64,000 bases of DNA from contig NZ_JBHZOL010000105.1 of NCBI RefSeq assembly GCF_042788235.1, positions 1-64,000 of the forward strand, in the 5' to 3' direction. Numbering within the stretch: the first letter of the stretch is position 1; the number at the start of each line of letters is the position of its first letter. This document shows, piece by piece, positions 43,515 to 52,872 of the stretch. Source of the stretch: Sphaerothrix epifaneia. GTDB lineage: Bacteria > Cyanobacteriota > Cyanobacteriia > Phormidesmidales > Phormidesmidaceae. The position numbers and the translations under genes were made by a program. The notes under the pieces were generated by a model. That model saw only the letters and a program-made list of their open reading frames with translations. It had not been told where the DNA came from and searched no databases.

Positions 43515-45011
43515 CTAAGCGCTGGGCTGCGGAATTGTAATATCGATTTGAGTAACCGTATCTTTCGTCAAGCTGGAAAGCGGTGGCTGAATTTCAGCCG
43601 CATTCCCAACTACTAGGATCACTAGCTGATCCGGATGAAGATTAGTTTGTGCAGCTTGCAGCACGTCTTCTACAGCCACAGCGGCAATAGCTTGCTGAAA
43701 GCGAAAAACAAAGTCGGACGGATAGCCATAGTATTCGTATCGAATTAAGCGCGACAGCGTTTGATCCGGGCTTTGAAAATTAAACACAAAGCTATTTAAT
43801 ACCGAGTCTTTGGCCTGCTTGAGTTCTAAAGCGGTAATCGGGGTGCTTCTAATGGTTTCGAGCTGAGCCAGCACCGCTTTGACAAAAGGCACCGTGGCTT
43901 CTGAGCGGGTTTGCCCACCCCCGGTAAACGTTCCTGGATAGTCGTAGCGGGCTGACCAAAAAGCATAGACAACATAAGCTAAACCTTGCTGCGATCGCAC
44001 TTGGTTAAACAAACGACCGCTAAAGCCATTGAGAACCTCATTGAGGACGGACATAGCCGGATAGTCTTCGCCATTGAGTTGACCGCCCAAGTGACCAATT
44101 TGCACCGAGCTTTGCGTCAGTTGGGGCTGATCAACCAGAAAAACGCCCGTTTTTGCCTGAGCCACAGTGGGTAGATCAAACGCATAGGCAGAACTAGATT
44201 CGCCCTGCCAGTCGCCAAAATACTCAGCAATCAGGGCTTTCATAGCTGCGGGGTCAAAATCTCCCACAATGCCAAGAATGGTTTGCCCAGGCTGCACAGA
44301 GGCTTGATAAAACGACAAAATATCTTGCCGCTCAAAATTGTTGAGCGTTTCGTACTCAATCGTGCGTGAGTATGGGCTGTCGCTACCATAAACCAGCTTG
44401 AGAAACTCTCGCTGGGCAATTTCATCGGGATCATCGTTACGACGGGCAATGCCCCCTCGATACTGATTTTTGAGAAAATCAATTTTTTCGGGATCAAAAG
44501 CCGGATAGCGAACGACCTCAGAAAACAGCTCGAACACGGTCTCCGTATCATCTGATAGCGCACTAAAGCTAGCTGAGCCTGCCGTGGTGTCAATGCCCGT
44601 TTCAATCGCAGCGGCGCGCTGTTCTAAAAGCTGATTGAGTTCATCAGGGCTATGGCTGCGGGTTCCACCTAAGCGCATGGCTTCGCCGACTACGTTGGCT
44701 AGCCCGACTTGATTACCGGGTTCGTAGCGTTCTCCGGTGCGAAATGTGGCCGAGCCGCTAATGAGCGGCAGTTCGTGATCCTCCATCAAGTAGACCACCA
44801 GCCCATTTTCTAGCTCGTAGCGCTCATAGGGAGGAATTTGCACTTCGCCCAACGGCGGAAATTCCAGTTCTGTATAGTGGCGGGCTTCGTTGGCTACGGC
44901 TGCTGGCTGCCAGCCCAAAACCACCACACTCACCAAAGCCATGATGCTAAGCAAGGCGGCGGGTAAAAACCGTCGTTGCCAGCGCTGTCGAGCAATCTTA
45001 GACCACTGCAT
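43515..45011 (-). CDS. M16-family peptidase homologue lacking the zinc motif
   Basis: This is a secreted M16 protein of about 498 residues. Residues 1-40 are a signal peptide (start ATG 45011, MQWSKIARQ; the open frame extends upstream). The M16 fold is clear (YELENGLVVYLMEDHELPL, GIVGDFDPAAMKAL, FSGRLFNQVRSQQGLAY). At the position of the HxxEH zinc motif it reads VVGEAMRLGGT, so the His residues are missing and it should be inactive. It has the R/Y region of the substrate-binding partner, as in heterodimeric M16 pairs. The active subunit gene is immediately upstream. Confidence 0.87.
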   Translation of the reverse strand: MQWSKIARQRWQRRFLPAALLSIMALVSVVVLGWQPAAVANEARHYTELEFPPLGEVQIPPYERYELENGLVVYLMEDHELPLISGSATFRTGERYEPGNQVGLANVVGEAMRLGGTRSHSPDELNQLLEQRAAAIETGIDTTAGSASFSALSDDTETVFELFSEVVRYPAFDPEKIDFLKNQYRGGIARRNDDPDEIAQREFLKLVYGSDSPYSRTIEYETLNNFERQDILSFYQASVQPGQTILGIVGDFDPAAMKALIAEYFGDWQGESSSAYAFDLPTVAQAKTGVFLVDQPQLTQSSVQIGHLGGQLNGEDYPAMSVLNEVLNGFSGRLFNQVRSQQGLAYVVYAFWSARYDYPGTFTGGGQTRSEATVPFVKAVLAQLETIRSTPITALELKQAKDSVLNSFVFNFQSPDQTLSRLIRYEYYGYPSDFVFRFQQAIAAVAVEDVLQAAQTNLHPDQLVILVVGNAAEIQPPLSSLTKDTVTQIDITIPQPSA

Positions 45012-45123
45012 TGACAAAATCTTCCACTCTAGACTAAGCACAAACGAACAAAAAATGCTGACATTCCCACAAACCAACGGCAAATCAATCACCCAGTCGA
45101 TCAGTCACCGTTAGTTTCAAGCG

Positions 45124-46698
45124 CTATTCAGCCGAGATCAGCCGACCCACGGTACGGTTTTGGGGCTGAAATAGCTGCTGGGCTACTTGCTGCACATCAG
45201 CCGCACTGACGGATTCGATCGCTTCAATTTCAGTAAAGGCGTTACGCCAGCTACCCGTTTTAGCTTCGTATTCGGCCAAGCGTGAGGCTAAGCCCTGGTT
45301 TGAGTTGAGAGAACGGATTAAACTAGCCCGCGCTTGGGTTTTTACCCGATCGAGTTCGGCTTCAGCTACAGGTTCGGTTTTAAGACTATCGAGTTCGGCT
45401 TCTAGAAGCGTAGCAACTTCATCAACCGTGTGATTGGGAGCGGTAAGGGCGTAGATTAAAAAGAGGCTAGGATATTTATCGCCGGGTAGACCGTTAATAC
45501 TGCCAATATCTAGCGCTACCTGATTATCATCTACAAGCGCCTGGTACAGGCGAGAAGTTCGCCCCCCGACTAACAAGTCGTCGATAATACCGTAGACAAC
45601 GTGGTTAGGATCGCTCAGGGCTGGGCGATGGTAGCCCTCTAAGTACCAGGGTTGAGAAGGCAACTCTAAGGTGAATTCTTTTGGCGATCGCTGTGGAGGC
45701 TCGTTGACCTCTACCGTGGGTGGCAGGGCACGGCTTTGAAAACGACCAAAGTAAGTTTCGGCCAGTTGCTGAACGGTCGAGGTGGATACATCGCCGACAA
45801 TGGCTGCGACCAAATTGCTTGGCCCATAGTAGGTATCAAAAAAATCTTGAATATCCTGACGGCTGACCTGGTAGAGATCAGATTCGTAGCCAATTACTGG
45901 CCGACCGTAGGGGCTAGTTTCAAAGGCGGTATCTAAAAAGGTTTCAATCATTAAGCCGATGGGGGAGTTGTCTACCCGCATACGGCGTTCTTCTAAAATG
46001 ACTTCTTTCTCTTCGTAGAACTGGCGAAAGACAGGCTCTAAAAACCGTTCCGACTCTAACGACATCCACAACTCTAGCTTGTTAGAAGGCAAGCTATAAA
46101 AATAGCGGGTAGCATCGGCTCCGGTTGTGGCATTTAGGCCGACGCCGCCAGCCTGTTCAATAATTTGACCGTACTTGTTTTGCTCGACGTAGGTGTTTGC
46201 CTCTTGGCGCAGGGTTTCTAGCTGTTCGCGGATGGCCGCTGCTTGCTCAGCATTATCGGCGCTCTCAGCAGCTAGCAGCGCTTTGAACTGGGTATCCATC
46301 TGCTCAAACAATGCCTGCTCAGCCGCGTAGTTGGTAGTGCCGATCTGCTGCGTGCCTTTAAAGGCCAGGTGCTCTAAATAATGAGCAACGCCAGTTTTGC
46401 CAACAGGTTCGTCAACGGCTCCCACGTCGGCATACAGCATAAACGAAACCACTGGAGCCTGGTGACGCTCTAGGACAATGAATTTCATGCCATTGTCTAA
46501 GGTGAATTCACTCACCTGTTCCGCGACGCGATCGAGATAAGGCTGAATTGAGCTGCTAGCCTGCGCGATCGCGCCTAATGGACTCAGCCATAATAAGATA
46601 ACCAGCAACCAGACCAGCCATAAGCGACGACTAAAAGACTCTCTGGCTAAGGCGAATTTGCCACTGACGCCAGCAAACCCAAAAGCACGCAAGTTCAT
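45124..46698 (-). CDS. M16-family zinc peptidase, active subunit
   Basis: This 524-residue secreted protein keeps the zinc motif: HYLEHLAFKGT (HxxEH, about residue 105) and the downstream Glu in ATTGADATRYFY/ESERFLEP. The N-terminal helix (about 27-47) is a signal peptide. An inserted Gln/Ala/Glu-rich stretch (about 140-175) is probably a coiled coil. Its gene is followed 112 bases later by a catalytically dead M16 gene, so the pair probably forms a heterodimeric peptidase in the periplasm. Confidence 0.9.
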   Translation of the reverse strand: MNLRAFGFAGVSGKFALARESFSRRLWLVWLLVILLWLSPLGAIAQASSSIQPYLDRVAEQVSEFTLDNGMKFIVLERHQAPVVSFMLYADVGAVDEPVGKTGVAHYLEHLAFKGTQQIGTTNYAAEQALFEQMDTQFKALLAAESADNAEQAAAIREQLETLRQEANTYVEQNKYGQIIEQAGGVGLNATTGADATRYFYSLPSNKLELWMSLESERFLEPVFRQFYEEKEVILEERRMRVDNSPIGLMIETFLDTAFETSPYGRPVIGYESDLYQVSRQDIQDFFDTYYGPSNLVAAIVGDVSTSTVQQLAETYFGRFQSRALPPTVEVNEPPQRSPKEFTLELPSQPWYLEGYHRPALSDPNHVVYGIIDDLLVGGRTSRLYQALVDDNQVALDIGSINGLPGDKYPSLFLIYALTAPNHTVDEVATLLEAELDSLKTEPVAEAELDRVKTQARASLIRSLNSNQGLASRLAEYEAKTGSWRNAFTEIEAIESVSAADVQQVAQQLFQPQNRTVGRLISAE

Positions 46699-46770
46699 AA
46701 ATTAAAAGTTAACTCGTTCAGATGGAGACTCCTGTTCCAGGATAAGCGCTGGTAGGGGTGTTTGCGATCA

Positions 46771-47061
46771 CTAGCGGCGTAAGCCAGAGTAGCGAAAATA
46801 GGCAAACGCATCAAACAACGTCCCCACTACCCCAGAGGCTAAACCAATGGTCAAAATGCCTTCTAGGGCATCGCCGCCGCCAAAAACCCCCAAAAACTGG
46901 AGCAATCGTTGCAAAATCAATTGGCTGAACGTTGCTAGCGGAGCGATGTGGTTCGCCAGCAAGACAAGGCCGATCACTGCCCCCATTAAACCCAGAGGAA
47001 TTAGAAAGCTGACAATTGCAGTCAAGATCAGCGAACGAAGAACCTGTAGCCAACTTGTCAT
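46771..47061 (-). CDS. Small membrane protein of unknown function
   Basis: This is a 96-residue protein with two hydrophobic helices (about 10-38 and 66-88), the second ending LFDAFAYFRYSG. It has a glycine-rich loop GVFGGGDALEG between them. It lies 72 bases upstream of the active M16 gene on the same strand and might be cotranscribed. It looks like a conserved cyanobacterial hypothetical; no family name is offered. Confidence 0.65.
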   Translation of the reverse strand: MTSWLQVLRSLILTAIVSFLIPLGLMGAVIGLVLLANHIAPLATFSQLILQRLLQFLGVFGGGDALEGILTIGLASGVVGTLFDAFAYFRYSGLRR

Positions 47062-47248
47062 AACAGCGATCGCGTCTCCAATTCTCTAATGAGTCTCTAG
47101 TGAGACAACTTGAGAAATGTCCTTTTTATTACCTTAAAGGCGATCGGCTGCTCCGCTGGGGAGTTTTGAAGAAAATTAAATCTTCATAAAATATCGTTTT
47201 GAAGTGCTGTAATGGTTTCTCAGAAACGGCTTGACACTTGTAGCTCCA

Positions 47249-48142
47249 ATGGTGAAGCTACAAGTGTCAGGTCAATCCCGTCATTGGCTGTCGGGTTTTC
47301 GTGTCGCAAAATCCATTCATATCCCTATAGCAAGAGAGATAGCCTTGGCTCAAGCTGTTGATTCATCTGGACTTAAGCGTTGGGGACAGCGTCTGCTAGC
47401 GGCGTTTTTATTAGCCGGACAAGTAGTTATTCATCTCATTTCCCGGCCCATCCATCGCCGCAATACGGTCGAACAAATGGCTGCGGTTGGCCCAGAGTCA
47501 TTGCTGATTGCGCTGGTAACGGCCTCCTTTGTGGGTATGGTTTTTACCATTCAAGTGACGCGCGAGTTTATTAACTTTGGAGCCGGTACGGCTGTAGGCG
47601 GGGTTTTAGCGCTAACCTTGGCCAGGGAACTGGCTCCGGTGCTAACGGCGGTGGTATTGGCCGGACGGGTCGGCTCAGCCTTTGCCGCCGAGATTGGCAC
47701 CATGCAGGTAACCGAGCAAATTGACGCTCTGCAAATGTTGCAAACCGACCCTATCGACTATTTAGTAATTCCGCGAGTGATTGCCTGTGCGCTGATGCTG
47801 CCACTTTTGAGCGTGCTTTCTTTTATTACAGGTATGAGCGGCGGGCTAATCGTAGCGACGAACCTTTACAACATCTCTCAAACCGTTTTTTTAGACTCAG
47901 CTCAAAACTTTTTGACGGTTTGGGATCTCGCTAGCGCCATGATTAAAGCCTTTGTCTTTGGCGTGCTGATTGCCATCATCGGCGCTAGCTGGGGATTAAC
48001 CACCACCGGGGGCGCTAAAGGAGTCGGTCAATCAACAACCACTGCTGTCGTCACTGCTTTACTGGCGATCTTTATCAGCAACTTTTTTCTTTCTTGGCTG
48101 ATGTTTCAGGGTACGGGGAGCGCCGTTATGCGCAACTTTTAG
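47249..48142 (+). CDS. MlaE-type ABC transporter permease
   Basis: This is a lipid-transport permease of the MlaE/YrbE family with about 297 residues and five or six transmembrane helices. Family motifs are LALTLARELAPVLTAVVLAGRVGSAFAAEIGTM and ALQMLQTDPIDYLVIPR. It should move phospholipids between inner and outer membrane with an ATPase and an MCE protein that are not encoded here. In plants the homologue is TGD1. ATG 47249 was chosen; TTG 47231 would add six residues. Downstream genes DUF3119, DUF3086 and plsY are on the same strand. Confidence 0.9.
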   Translation: MVKLQVSGQSRHWLSGFRVAKSIHIPIAREIALAQAVDSSGLKRWGQRLLAAFLLAGQVVIHLISRPIHRRNTVEQMAAVGPESLLIALVTASFVGMVFTIQVTREFINFGAGTAVGGVLALTLARELAPVLTAVVLAGRVGSAFAAEIGTMQVTEQIDALQMLQTDPIDYLVIPRVIACALMLPLLSVLSFITGMSGGLIVATNLYNISQTVFLDSAQNFLTVWDLASAMIKAFVFGVLIAIIGASWGLTTTGGAKGVGQSTTTAVVTALLAIFISNFFLSWLMFQGTGSAVMRNF

Positions 48143-48265
48143 CCTTTTATCAGCCATCTACCCAGTAACAGAAGTAGGGTTGAACGGTAGCTGCCCTGCT
48201 GAGGTATTTCGGTACGACTTCTAGCCGAGTCCCCTAAAATGTAAGCAATTTGATTGAAGACCCCC

Positions 48266-48664
48266 ATGACACCTACCTCGTCTCGTGTTGATGCTTCGTC
48301 TCGGCTGAGTCCTAGCTATAACTTGCCAACTGCCCTTATTGGCTTAGGTGCGCTTTCTCTTCTGTGGCAACCTTGGTTGGGCATCGTCTTAGCCCTTTTT
48401 GGGCTGTTTTTGCTGGTTCAGGCGGCTACGATTCGACTGGCATTTACAGAAACGGCGCTAGAGGTTTATCGTAGCGATCGCCAGATTCGCTGCTTTCCCT
48501 ATCAAGAGTGGCAAAATTGGCAAATTTTCTGGCCTCCCGTTCCTATTTTGTTTTATTTCAAAGAGGTCAACAGCATTCATTTTTTGCCGATGCTGTTTTC
48601 ACCGCAGCAACTCCAAACAGCTTTGGCCACTCACCTAGCTTTCTTAAATCAATCGCCAAGCTGA
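48266..48664 (+). CDS. DUF3119 membrane protein
   Basis: This is a 132-residue protein resembling the DUF3119 family, with a helical hairpin in the membrane (about 26-62) followed by a soluble PH-like beta domain (LAFTETALEVYRSD, FPYQEWQNWQIF, FYFKEVNSIHFLP). The role is unknown. It lies between a lipid permease and DUF3086. The start is ATG 48266 (TTG 48254 possible). Confidence 0.8.
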   Translation: MTPTSSRVDASSRLSPSYNLPTALIGLGALSLLWQPWLGIVLALFGLFLLVQAATIRLAFTETALEVYRSDRQIRCFPYQEWQNWQIFWPPVPILFYFKEVNSIHFLPMLFSPQQLQTALATHLAFLNQSPS

Positions 48665-48711
48665 ATCGCACAGTGTTACAGTTTGCCTAGTCTAAGTCCT
48701 ATAGAGTGTTC

Positions 48712-49779
48712 ATGGCTGCAGAAAATTTCTCGAATTCCGACACAACGGCTCCAGCGGCAACTGGGGGATCTAGTGGTTCTGCTATACCAAATCTAGAACA
48801 GCAGGTGGCCAGTTTACGGACTCAAGAAGCAGACCTAAAACGCAGTATTGAAGAGTTAAAGACAACCTACAGTCGCCTCATTAAAGACCAGGCGCAAACG
48901 CTACAAAGCGATCTGAGTCGTCTAATTCGCCAAAACCTTAGTGAACTAGAGCAACAGCGTCAAACCTTAAAAACCGAAGTTGAACAGTTAGAACGCCGCC
49001 AAGAACGCATTCGAGCAGAAATGAGAACGAGCTTTGCGGGCGTGTCTCAAGACTTAGCCATTCGAGTACAAGGCTTTAAAGAATATTTAGTCGGCAGTCT
49101 GCAAGATCTCGCCACTGCGGCTGAACAGCTAGAACTCACCCCGGCTGAAGTCTTCTCGCCTGCGCCAAGTCGTCCGGCACCAGAGCCAGTCAGCGAACGA
49201 GCTGCAGACGAGTCGCGCCTAGAGATTGGCTTTGCTAACCAACGGTTTCAAGAACAAACCGAACGAGTCCGCAGCTTAATCGACCAATATCGCCTCCGGC
49301 CTGACTATTATGGCCCCGTTTGGCAGTTACGCCGAACGTTTGAACCCGTTCATGCCGATCGCATTGCTAACTGGTTTTTTACCCAAGGGGGACGGGGAGC
49401 GATTAAAAGCATGGGTAGCCGCCTTCAAAACGTGTTGATTGCCTCCGCCGGAATTTCGATTCTACATGCTCTCTATGGTAGTCGTCTGCGATCGCTGGTT
49501 TTGGCTAATACTCCAGAGCGTTTGGGCGAGTGGCGACGAGGGTTGCAAGATTGCTTAGGCATTTCTCGCACCGACTTTGGCACCAATCGCGGCGTCATGT
49601 TGTTTGAAGCGGCGGAACCGCTAGTACAGCGGGCTGATCGGCTGGTAGAAAATGGGCTGCTGCCGCTGATAATTGTCGATGAATCTGAAGACAAAATTAG
49701 TTTGTCGCTGCTCCAGTTTCCGCTATGGCTGGCGTTTGCTCCTGATCCTGCTAATCCCATTCCGGAATACGATTTTTGA
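48712..49779 (+). CDS. DUF3086 protein
   Basis: This is a 355-residue cytosolic protein. A long coiled coil covers about 25-120 (LEQQVASLRTQEADLKRSIEEL and following). The conserved DUF3086 domain is about 170-350, with YYGPVWQLRRTFEP, WFFTQGGRGAIKSMGSRLQN and LVENGLLPLIIVDESED. The function is unknown; the coiled coil suggests a scaffold. It follows DUF3119 by 47 bases and precedes plsY by about 100. ATG 48712; a GTG six bases upstream is possible. Confidence 0.8.
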   Translation: MAAENFSNSDTTAPAATGGSSGSAIPNLEQQVASLRTQEADLKRSIEELKTTYSRLIKDQAQTLQSDLSRLIRQNLSELEQQRQTLKTEVEQLERRQERIRAEMRTSFAGVSQDLAIRVQGFKEYLVGSLQDLATAAEQLELTPAEVFSPAPSRPAPEPVSERAADESRLEIGFANQRFQEQTERVRSLIDQYRLRPDYYGPVWQLRRTFEPVHADRIANWFFTQGGRGAIKSMGSRLQNVLIASAGISILHALYGSRLRSLVLANTPERLGEWRRGLQDCLGISRTDFGTNRGVMLFEAAEPLVQRADRLVENGLLPLIIVDESEDKISLSLLQFPLWLAFAPDPANPIPEYDF

Positions 49780-49882
49780 TCCCCATCGGCCATGAGACTT
49801 TGCAAAATAAGTCAATGTTTGAGTAAACCCCTGCCGTAACCTTCTAAACTGATACTGGCGATACCACAGGAGCGGTCGGTTT

Positions 49883-50545
49883 GTGAGCGGGATCATCATT
49901 GGCCTATTTTTGTTGGCAGCATACCTCTTCGGCTCAATTCCAACGGGTTATTTAGTGGCTAAAGCCCTGAAGGGAATTGATATTCGCCAGTATGGATCGG
50001 GGGGTACTGGCGCTACTAACGTCTTACGCAACGTCGGCAAAGGAGCCGCTTTAGCTGTTTTGGCTATTGACGTTTTAAAAGGCTCAGCCGCAGTTCTGCT
50101 GGCAAAATATGGTTATCCCTGGGTTGCCGCTCAGGCAGAGTTGTCTGTTAGCCCCGGCGCGATCGCTTGGATTGTTACAGCCGCTAGCCTGCTGGTGCTA
50201 ATCGGCCATAGCCGTTCGGTCTGGATTAACTTTATGGGTGGCAAATCAGCCGCCTCTGGTTTAGGCATCCTGCTGGCGATGGCTTGGCCTGTAGCCATCG
50301 GTGCTCTGTTTGTTTTTATCGGCGTTTTAGCAATTTCGCGGATTGTTTCGCTCAGTTCAGTAGGTGCAGCGATCGCCGCGTTTGTTTTAATGGTGGTAAC
50401 TCACCAGCCCTTACCCTATGCGCTGTTGGGGTTGGCAGGCGGTTTATACGTCATCCTGCGCCACCAAAGCAACATCCGCCGCATTTTAGCGGGTACTGAA
50501 CCGCGATTAGGCAGTAACCGCAGCAGCCAAAGCCCCCAAGCCTAA
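49883..50545 (+). CDS. plsY: Acyl-phosphate:glycerol-3-phosphate acyltransferase PlsY
   Basis: This membrane enzyme makes lysophosphatidic acid from acyl phosphate, the first step of phospholipid synthesis. It has five predicted helices. The three PlsY motifs are visible: GSIPTGYLV, YGSGGTGATNVLRNVGKGAA (glycine-rich, near residue 37) and GHSRSVWINFMGGKSAA, then IASRIVSLSSV-like. 220 residues is normal. The start is GTG 49883. Confidence 0.94.
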   Translation: MSGIIIGLFLLAAYLFGSIPTGYLVAKALKGIDIRQYGSGGTGATNVLRNVGKGAALAVLAIDVLKGSAAVLLAKYGYPWVAAQAELSVSPGAIAWIVTAASLLVLIGHSRSVWINFMGGKSAASGLGILLAMAWPVAIGALFVFIGVLAISRIVSLSSVGAAIAAFVLMVVTHQPLPYALLGLAGGLYVILRHQSNIRRILAGTEPRLGSNRSSQSPQA

Positions 50546-50621
50546 ATCGCGCTGAGCGCAGCAGTGTTTTGAAGCCGTCAAGCTTTCCTTCTGCTTTTGG
50601 CTTACAAATCAATATCCTTGT

Positions 50622-50924
50622 TTAGCCTCGACCGCCATATCGGCCCCAACTGAGAAAGGCCGTTACGACATACAGCACAATGGCACAGCCAATAATTGCA
50701 GGAACAATCTCTACCCCCTGCAGTTGCCATTCTAAAAACGCCCAGTTCAAGCCAAACTGCTGGCTCAGATAGTCAGCGCTCCAGCGGCCCACCCAAACAC
50801 CAGCGAGGCCAATCAAAACCAGCCCCACCAGCTTACCAGGGATACGACGCGGCACCAGTAGATTGGCAAGCCCTGCACAGACGATGGCAATAATAACCTG
50901 GACGAGTAAATGAGTAATGTCCAC
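50622..50924 (-). CDS. Small membrane protein, GlsB/YeaQ/YmgE-like
   Basis: This is a 100-residue protein with three hydrophobic helices (about 5-23, 32-50, 72-92) and glycine-rich turns (PGKLVGLVLIGLAGVWVG). It resembles the transglycosylase-associated GlsB/YeaQ family. It is directly downstream of proC, 5 bases away, and probably cotranscribed. The function is uncertain. Confidence 0.65.
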   Translation of the reverse strand: MDITHLLVQVIIAIVCAGLANLLVPRRIPGKLVGLVLIGLAGVWVGRWSADYLSQQFGLNWAFLEWQLQGVEIVPAIIGCAIVLYVVTAFLSWGRYGGRG

Positions 50925-50929
50925 TCTAA

Positions 50930-51733
50930 CTACGCTCCGAGTTCTTTAGCACGCTGACAAGCCGTGCGTACCGCTTCTATTAAGGCCGTACGCAACCCTA
51001 GCGACTCTAAGCAGGCAATACCTGCAATCGTGGTGCCACCAGGACTGGTCACCCGGTCTTTGAGCACAGCGGGGTGCAAGTTTTCGGTTTGCAGCAGCTC
51101 AGCCGTTCCCTTAACGGTTTGAATGGCAAGCTGCAGCGCGATCGCCCTTGGCAGTCCAGCCGCCACACCCCCATCAGCGAGGGCTTCAATCATAATGGCG
51201 ACATAACCAGGGCCGGATCCTGAAAGCCCAGTAACGGCGTCCATCAAGGATTCAGCCACTTCGACCACTTCGCCCACTGAGCTAAAAAGCTGCTTTGCCA
51301 GGGCTTGCTGGTCGGGGGTGACTTGCGGCCCTAACGCGATCGCGGTCATCCCGGCACCAACCGTAGCGGGCGTGTTGGGCATGGCGCGAACCAGAGGCCA
51401 GCCCGGAAAAGCTGCCGCTAAGCTAGCGAGGGGCACACCAGCCATAATTGAAACGAGCAGCGGCTTTTCACCCGGAACCTCAGCCACGGTGGCGGCAACG
51501 GCTGCAAAAATTTGAGGCTTAACCGCTAACAAGACGGTTTCAGTGGCGTTTAGCGCCTGTTGGTTATCCGGCGTGGTGTTGACCCCGTAACTAGCCGCGA
51601 GTTTTTGTCTTCGCTCAGCCGCCGGATCGCTGACGACGACCTCGCCAGCTTCATAGATACCTGCCGCAATAAGGCGGGATAAAAGGGCTTCCCCCATTAC
51701 CCCGCCACCAATAATGCCAAGTTTTTCAGGCAA
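50930..51733 (-). CDS. proC: Pyrroline-5-carboxylate reductase
   Basis: This is the final enzyme of proline synthesis, using NAD(P)H. The dinucleotide fold is LGIIGGGVMGEALL. The family signature is near the end (GGTTIAGIACLESLGLRTALIEAV), together with AVTGLSGSGPGYV. 267 residues is normal. It lies downstream of sepF, in the same order as in other cyanobacteria with pipX and pipY upstream. Confidence 0.95.
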   Translation of the reverse strand: MPEKLGIIGGGVMGEALLSRLIAAGIYEAGEVVVSDPAAERRQKLAASYGVNTTPDNQQALNATETVLLAVKPQIFAAVAATVAEVPGEKPLLVSIMAGVPLASLAAAFPGWPLVRAMPNTPATVGAGMTAIALGPQVTPDQQALAKQLFSSVGEVVEVAESLMDAVTGLSGSGPGYVAIMIEALADGGVAAGLPRAIALQLAIQTVKGTAELLQTENLHPAVLKDRVTSPGGTTIAGIACLESLGLRTALIEAVRTACQRAKELGA

Positions 51734-51871
51734 CTGGATCTTTGCCTCCTGAGCAATTTATCACTTTGCTTAAGCTAAATCTGGCAGATTGCCAAATTGG
51801 CTTTTGGTCATGAGTCAATTCTCTAGACTGCCTGTTTTCCATTCATCAGGAATTTGCGTGGACGCTCACGC

Positions 51872-52483
51872 TTACGCCATGCGTGCTTGCTGTTCCGACG
51901 CCCAAGCGGGGGTAGGAGGAGCCTGACGAGGGGCGGGCGCTGGCGGTACGTGGGTGAGCGGCATATCGTCTTCAATTTCAGAAGGCGTGCTGACCTGTAC
52001 GCAGTTGGGCGTAAACAAGAAAATACTTTCGCCGATGCGCTCTTGGTGGCCGTCCATAGCGTAGGTTCCCCCCGCTACGAAATCTACGGCTCTCTGCGCC
52101 TGATCGGGATCCATAATTGTTAGATTAAGCACAACCGATTTGCGCTCACGCAGAGCCTGAATAGCCTGCGGCATTTCTTCAAAGGAGCGAGGCTCCATCA
52201 CCACGACTTCGGACACACCGTTCATTGCTCCAGGCATACCAATCACATTATTCATAGAAACCATTCCAGGCTCAGTAGACATGATGCGCTCTCGTACAAC
52301 ACGACGGCGAGCACGAGGCTCCTCTTGCGGCATGGGCTGAGGAGGTTCAGGACTCGGTGCCGGGTTTTCTTCTTGATAGAGGCTTTGGTATTCGCCTCCA
52401 TCCATTTCGTCGTATTCATATTCGTAATCTGCTGGATCATTGAGTCCAACAAAATCCCGCAGCTTAGAAAACAGATTACTCAC
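51872..52483 (-). CDS. sepF: Cell division protein SepF
   Basis: This is a membrane-binding FtsZ anchor. Its N-terminal amphipathic helix is SNLFSKLRDFVGL. A Pro/Glu/Asp-rich linker follows (about 30-75). The conserved SepF domain (about 90-185) has VVVMEPRSFEEMPQAIQALRERKSVVLNLT, DPDQAQRAVDFVAGG and LFTPN. The tail is Pro/Ala-rich. 203 residues. Its upstream gap (389 bases) and the downstream proC fit the known cyanobacterial cluster. Confidence 0.94.
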   Translation of the reverse strand: MSNLFSKLRDFVGLNDPADYEYEYDEMDGGEYQSLYQEENPAPSPEPPQPMPQEEPRARRRVVRERIMSTEPGMVSMNNVIGMPGAMNGVSEVVVMEPRSFEEMPQAIQALRERKSVVLNLTIMDPDQAQRAVDFVAGGTYAMDGHQERIGESIFLFTPNCVQVSTPSEIEDDMPLTHVPPAPAPRQAPPTPAWASEQQARMA

Positions 52484-52872
52484 GGCTTACACTCCATCAT
52501 GAATAGATTCAACTTGGCAAACTTAACTTCTAAAGTCTGGTTACTTTTAGAAGACTCGGAGACTAAGCATTCGATAGTAGCCAAGTTTCCCGTTCCATAC
52601 TATAGATCCGAAGCAGGTTAAATGGCTCTTTAAATCGAATGAAAGTACTCCCAATGAAAGTTGAAATTTAGCTTAAGGCGCAGACCTGACTCAGCCCTAG
52701 GCGCTGACGCTACCCTCGCCCCTGCAAATGCGGAACATTGAGTCCACAGTATACATGAAAATCTTTGAGATGGTGATCAATTAATATTTAGTTAAAAAAT
52801 CAGCTGTACGGCAACAGCAGCCTAGGGTTTTGGCCTGAATGAATAGTCGCAAAAAGCTACCTAAAAGGTTCC
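52484..52872. other. Intergenic region upstream of sepF
   Basis: This is 389 bases between pipY and sepF on the same strand. It is AT-rich, particularly around 52740-52800, and must hold the sepF promoter or leader. Its length suggests sepF has its own promoter. A plus-strand frame of about 40 codons from 52499 is not convincing as a gene. No repeat copy is present. Confidence 0.45.

Noticed and set aside
48143..48265. Glutamine riboswitch (GAAGTAGGG resembles part of the glnA motif)
   Set aside because: Only a short piece matches; the paired stems and the rest of the conserved core are missing, and the downstream DUF3119 gene is not a nitrogen gene.
50568..50606. Possible ninth repeat copy (TTGAAGCCGTCAAGC then TTCCTTCTGCTTTTGGCTTA) after plsY
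   Set aside because: Only about 40 bases resemble the family, and both ends are missing. It may be a decayed remnant but cannot be separated from chance pyrimidine-rich sequence.
52499..52621. Plus-strand frame of about 40 codons between pipY and sepF
   Set aside because: No ribosome binding site or similarity; it starts in the sepF leader on the opposite strand.
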